From NCBI GenBank assembly GCA_002352215.1, contig DEIB01000006.1:1-39041 (forward strand): DNA of 39,041 nt, in the 5' to 3' direction. Positions 37,813 to 39,041 of the stretch are shown one piece after another (within the stretch, counting starts at the first letter, position 1; every line of letters begins with the position of its first letter). The notes below the pieces were generated by a model. It was not told the origin of the DNA. It worked only from the letters and a program-made list of their open reading frames with translations, and did not search any database. The translations under genes and the position numbers were made by a program. Source of the DNA: Chthonomonas sp. UBA2785. Lineage in GTDB: Bacteria; Armatimonadota; Fimbriimonadia; Fimbriimonadales; Fimbriimonadaceae.

Positions 37813-39041
37813 ATGGCGGATTCAAATCTGTTCGAAAAGATCCGGATCGGGATTGCGAGCCCGGACGACATTCGAAGCTGGTCGCACGGCGAAGTTAAGA
37901 AGCCCGAAACGATCAACTACCGCACATTTAAGCCCGAGCGGGACGGCCTCTTCTGTCAGCGCATCTTCGGTCCGGTGAAGGACTGGGAATGCGACTGCGG
38001 ACGCTATAAGAAGGTCAAGTACGCGGGCATCGTGTGCGAACGCTGCGGCGTGGAAGTCACGCGCAGCAAGGTGCGACGCGAGCGCATGGCCCACATCGAG
38101 TTGGCCGCGCCGGTCTGCCACATTTGGTACCTCAAGGGCATCCCCTCGCCCCTGAGCTTGATCCTCGATATCTCGCCGAAGCAACTCGAAAAGGTTGTGT
38201 ACTTCGGTTCCTTCATCATCATTGACGTTGACCTGGACAAGATCGCCGACCTGATGCCCAGCCTGCTGCAGGCCGTGGAAGACGAGAAGCTGATGATCCA
38301 GGAGGAGATGCGCAAGCTCGAGACTGACTCCCTCGATCACCTCTCCTCGGAAATGATCAACAACCCGGACGAGTACTTCGATGAGAGCTACGTTCGGGAA
38401 CGCATGAAGGCGAACTTCGACCGCATCCGCGCGGAATTCCGCGATGCGGACGAGCGTCTGCGCGACCTCGATGTGGCCGCTGAGTTCCTCGGCATGCTCG
38501 AACAGAACATGCTGATTGACGAGGACAAGTGGCGCGCCATCAGCAAGCTGCTGGATGCCGTCGGTCGCCGCCTCAAGCGCGACTTCGATGACCTGGTGCA
38601 CGCCAACGTGGGCGCCGAAGCCGTCAAGGAACTGCTGCGCCGCGTGGACCTGGAGCAAACCGCCCGCGAACTTCGCCGCGAAATCCGCGTGACGACCAGC
38701 ACCCGCCGGGCCCGCGCCATCAAGCGCCTGGACCTGGTCGAATCGCTGCTCATCAGCAAGTGCCGCCCGGAATGGATGATTCTGGACGTGCTGCCGGTCA
38801 TTCCGCCCGAACTGCGCCCGATGGTGCAGCTGGACGGGGGCCGCTTCGCGACTTCTGACCTCAACGACCTGTATCGCCGCATCATCAACCGCAACAACCG
38901 TCTGCGCAAGATCATCGAGATTCAGGCTCCCGAGAGCATCATCAACCACGAAAAGCGACTCCTCCAAGAGTCGGTGGACGCCCTGATTGACAACGGCCGC
39001 CGCAGCCGCCCGGTGGTGGGCAGCAACCAGCGCCCGCTCAA
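37813..39041 (+). CDS. rpoC: DNA-directed RNA polymerase subunit beta', N-terminal part (3' end outside window)
   Basis: First 409 codons of beta'. The N-terminus MADSNLFEKIRIGIASPDDI, TINYRTFKPERDGLFCQRIFGP (split: TINYRTFKPERDG, LFCQRIFGP) and the zinc-binding Cys C60, C62, C75, C78 (CDCG...CERCGVEV) match the family, followed by AHIELAAPVCHIWYLKG and the DLDKI/helical region leading to the clamp and RPEWMILDVLPVIPPELRPMV. ATG 37813 has no close ribosome site; GGGGGCGG is 25 nt upstream, so start of translation may depend on rpoB. The active-site NADFDGD motif lies beyond the window end. Confidence 0.96.
   Translation, partial: MADSNLFEKIRIGIASPDDIRSWSHGEVKKPETINYRTFKPERDGLFCQRIFGPVKDWECDCGRYKKVKYAGIVCERCGVEVTRSKVRRERMAHIELAAPVCHIWYLKGIPSPLSLILDISPKQLEKVVYFGSFIIIDVDLDKIADLMPSLLQAVEDEKLMIQEEMRKLETDSLDHLSSEMINNPDEYFDESYVRERMKANFDRIRAEFRDADERLRDLDVAAEFLGMLEQNMLIDEDKWRAISKLLDAVGRRLKRDFDDLVHANVGAEAVKELLRRVDLEQTARELRREIRVTTSTRRARAIKRLDLVESLLISKCRPEWMILDVLPVIPPELRPMVQLDGGRFATSDLNDLYRRIINRNNRLRKIIEIQAPESIINHEKRLLQESVDALIDNGRRSRPVVGSNQRPL

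Noticed and set aside
1..39041. CRISPR arrays, insertion sequences, phage or toxin-antitoxin modules
   Set aside because: No regularly spaced repeats, transposase or integrase motifs, or paired small toxin/antitoxin-like genes were seen.

Overview
The window is a GC-rich, gene-dense bacterial chromosome segment with 36 protein genes (two cut by the window ends) and one tRNA. The cell is probably diderm: there is an exported beta-barrel protein ending in Phe, a lipoprotein and several proteins with signal peptides. It is flagellated (flhA), makes murein (murB) and has folded C1, histidine and NAD metabolism. The gene mix and divergence of the core proteins resemble Armatimonadota (Fimbriimonadia-like). 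That is my inference from memory and was not tested by a search. I see no phage, insertion sequence, CRISPR array or obvious defence system; most of the window is housekeeping chromosome.

Layout. 1-5.5 kb: C-terminal part of cobalamin methionine synthase, an exported penicillin-acylase-family hydrolase, a membrane protein with a class III nucleotide-cyclase domain, and a small membrane protein. 5.5-10.3 kb: nadE-acyP, a double-SIS sugar-phosphate enzyme, then an exported PsbP/DcrB-like protein-tsaB-murB operon. 10.3-13.5 kb (minus): a J-like protein without HPD, and the operon class II aldolase-hisS-beta-barrel protein. 13.6-19 kb: an exported tricorn-like S41 protease, a lone flhA, and tRNA-Arg(GCG). 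19.1-21.6 kb: a VOC protein and the trmD-rplS-lepB operon. 21.6-25.6 kb: the glycine cleavage genes gcvH, gcvPA, gcvPB and a lipoate ligase-like gene. 25.6-28.4 kb: a lipoprotein and a two-gene unit of unknown function with lower GC. 28.4-31.8 kb (minus): sucD-cysteine desulfurase, then the sigma-70 gene. 31.9-39 kb: hisB-hisA, a small coiled-coil membrane protein, rpoB and the start of rpoC.

Organisation. Co-directional neighbours are often joined by 4-nt ATGA/GTGA overlaps, and convergent neighbours overlap or nearly touch at their stop codons. Nine genes that begin transcription units have a TANNNT hexamer 6 or 7 nt before the start codon and no Shine-Dalgarno sequence, which predicts leaderless mRNAs. 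The sigma factor in the same window has unusual residues at the two positions that in E. coli read the first base pair of the -10 element. These two observations, the tRNA-Arg with a GCG anticodon, the RpoB substitutions in the rifampicin pocket, and the structured RNA around rpoB are the points most worth following up.
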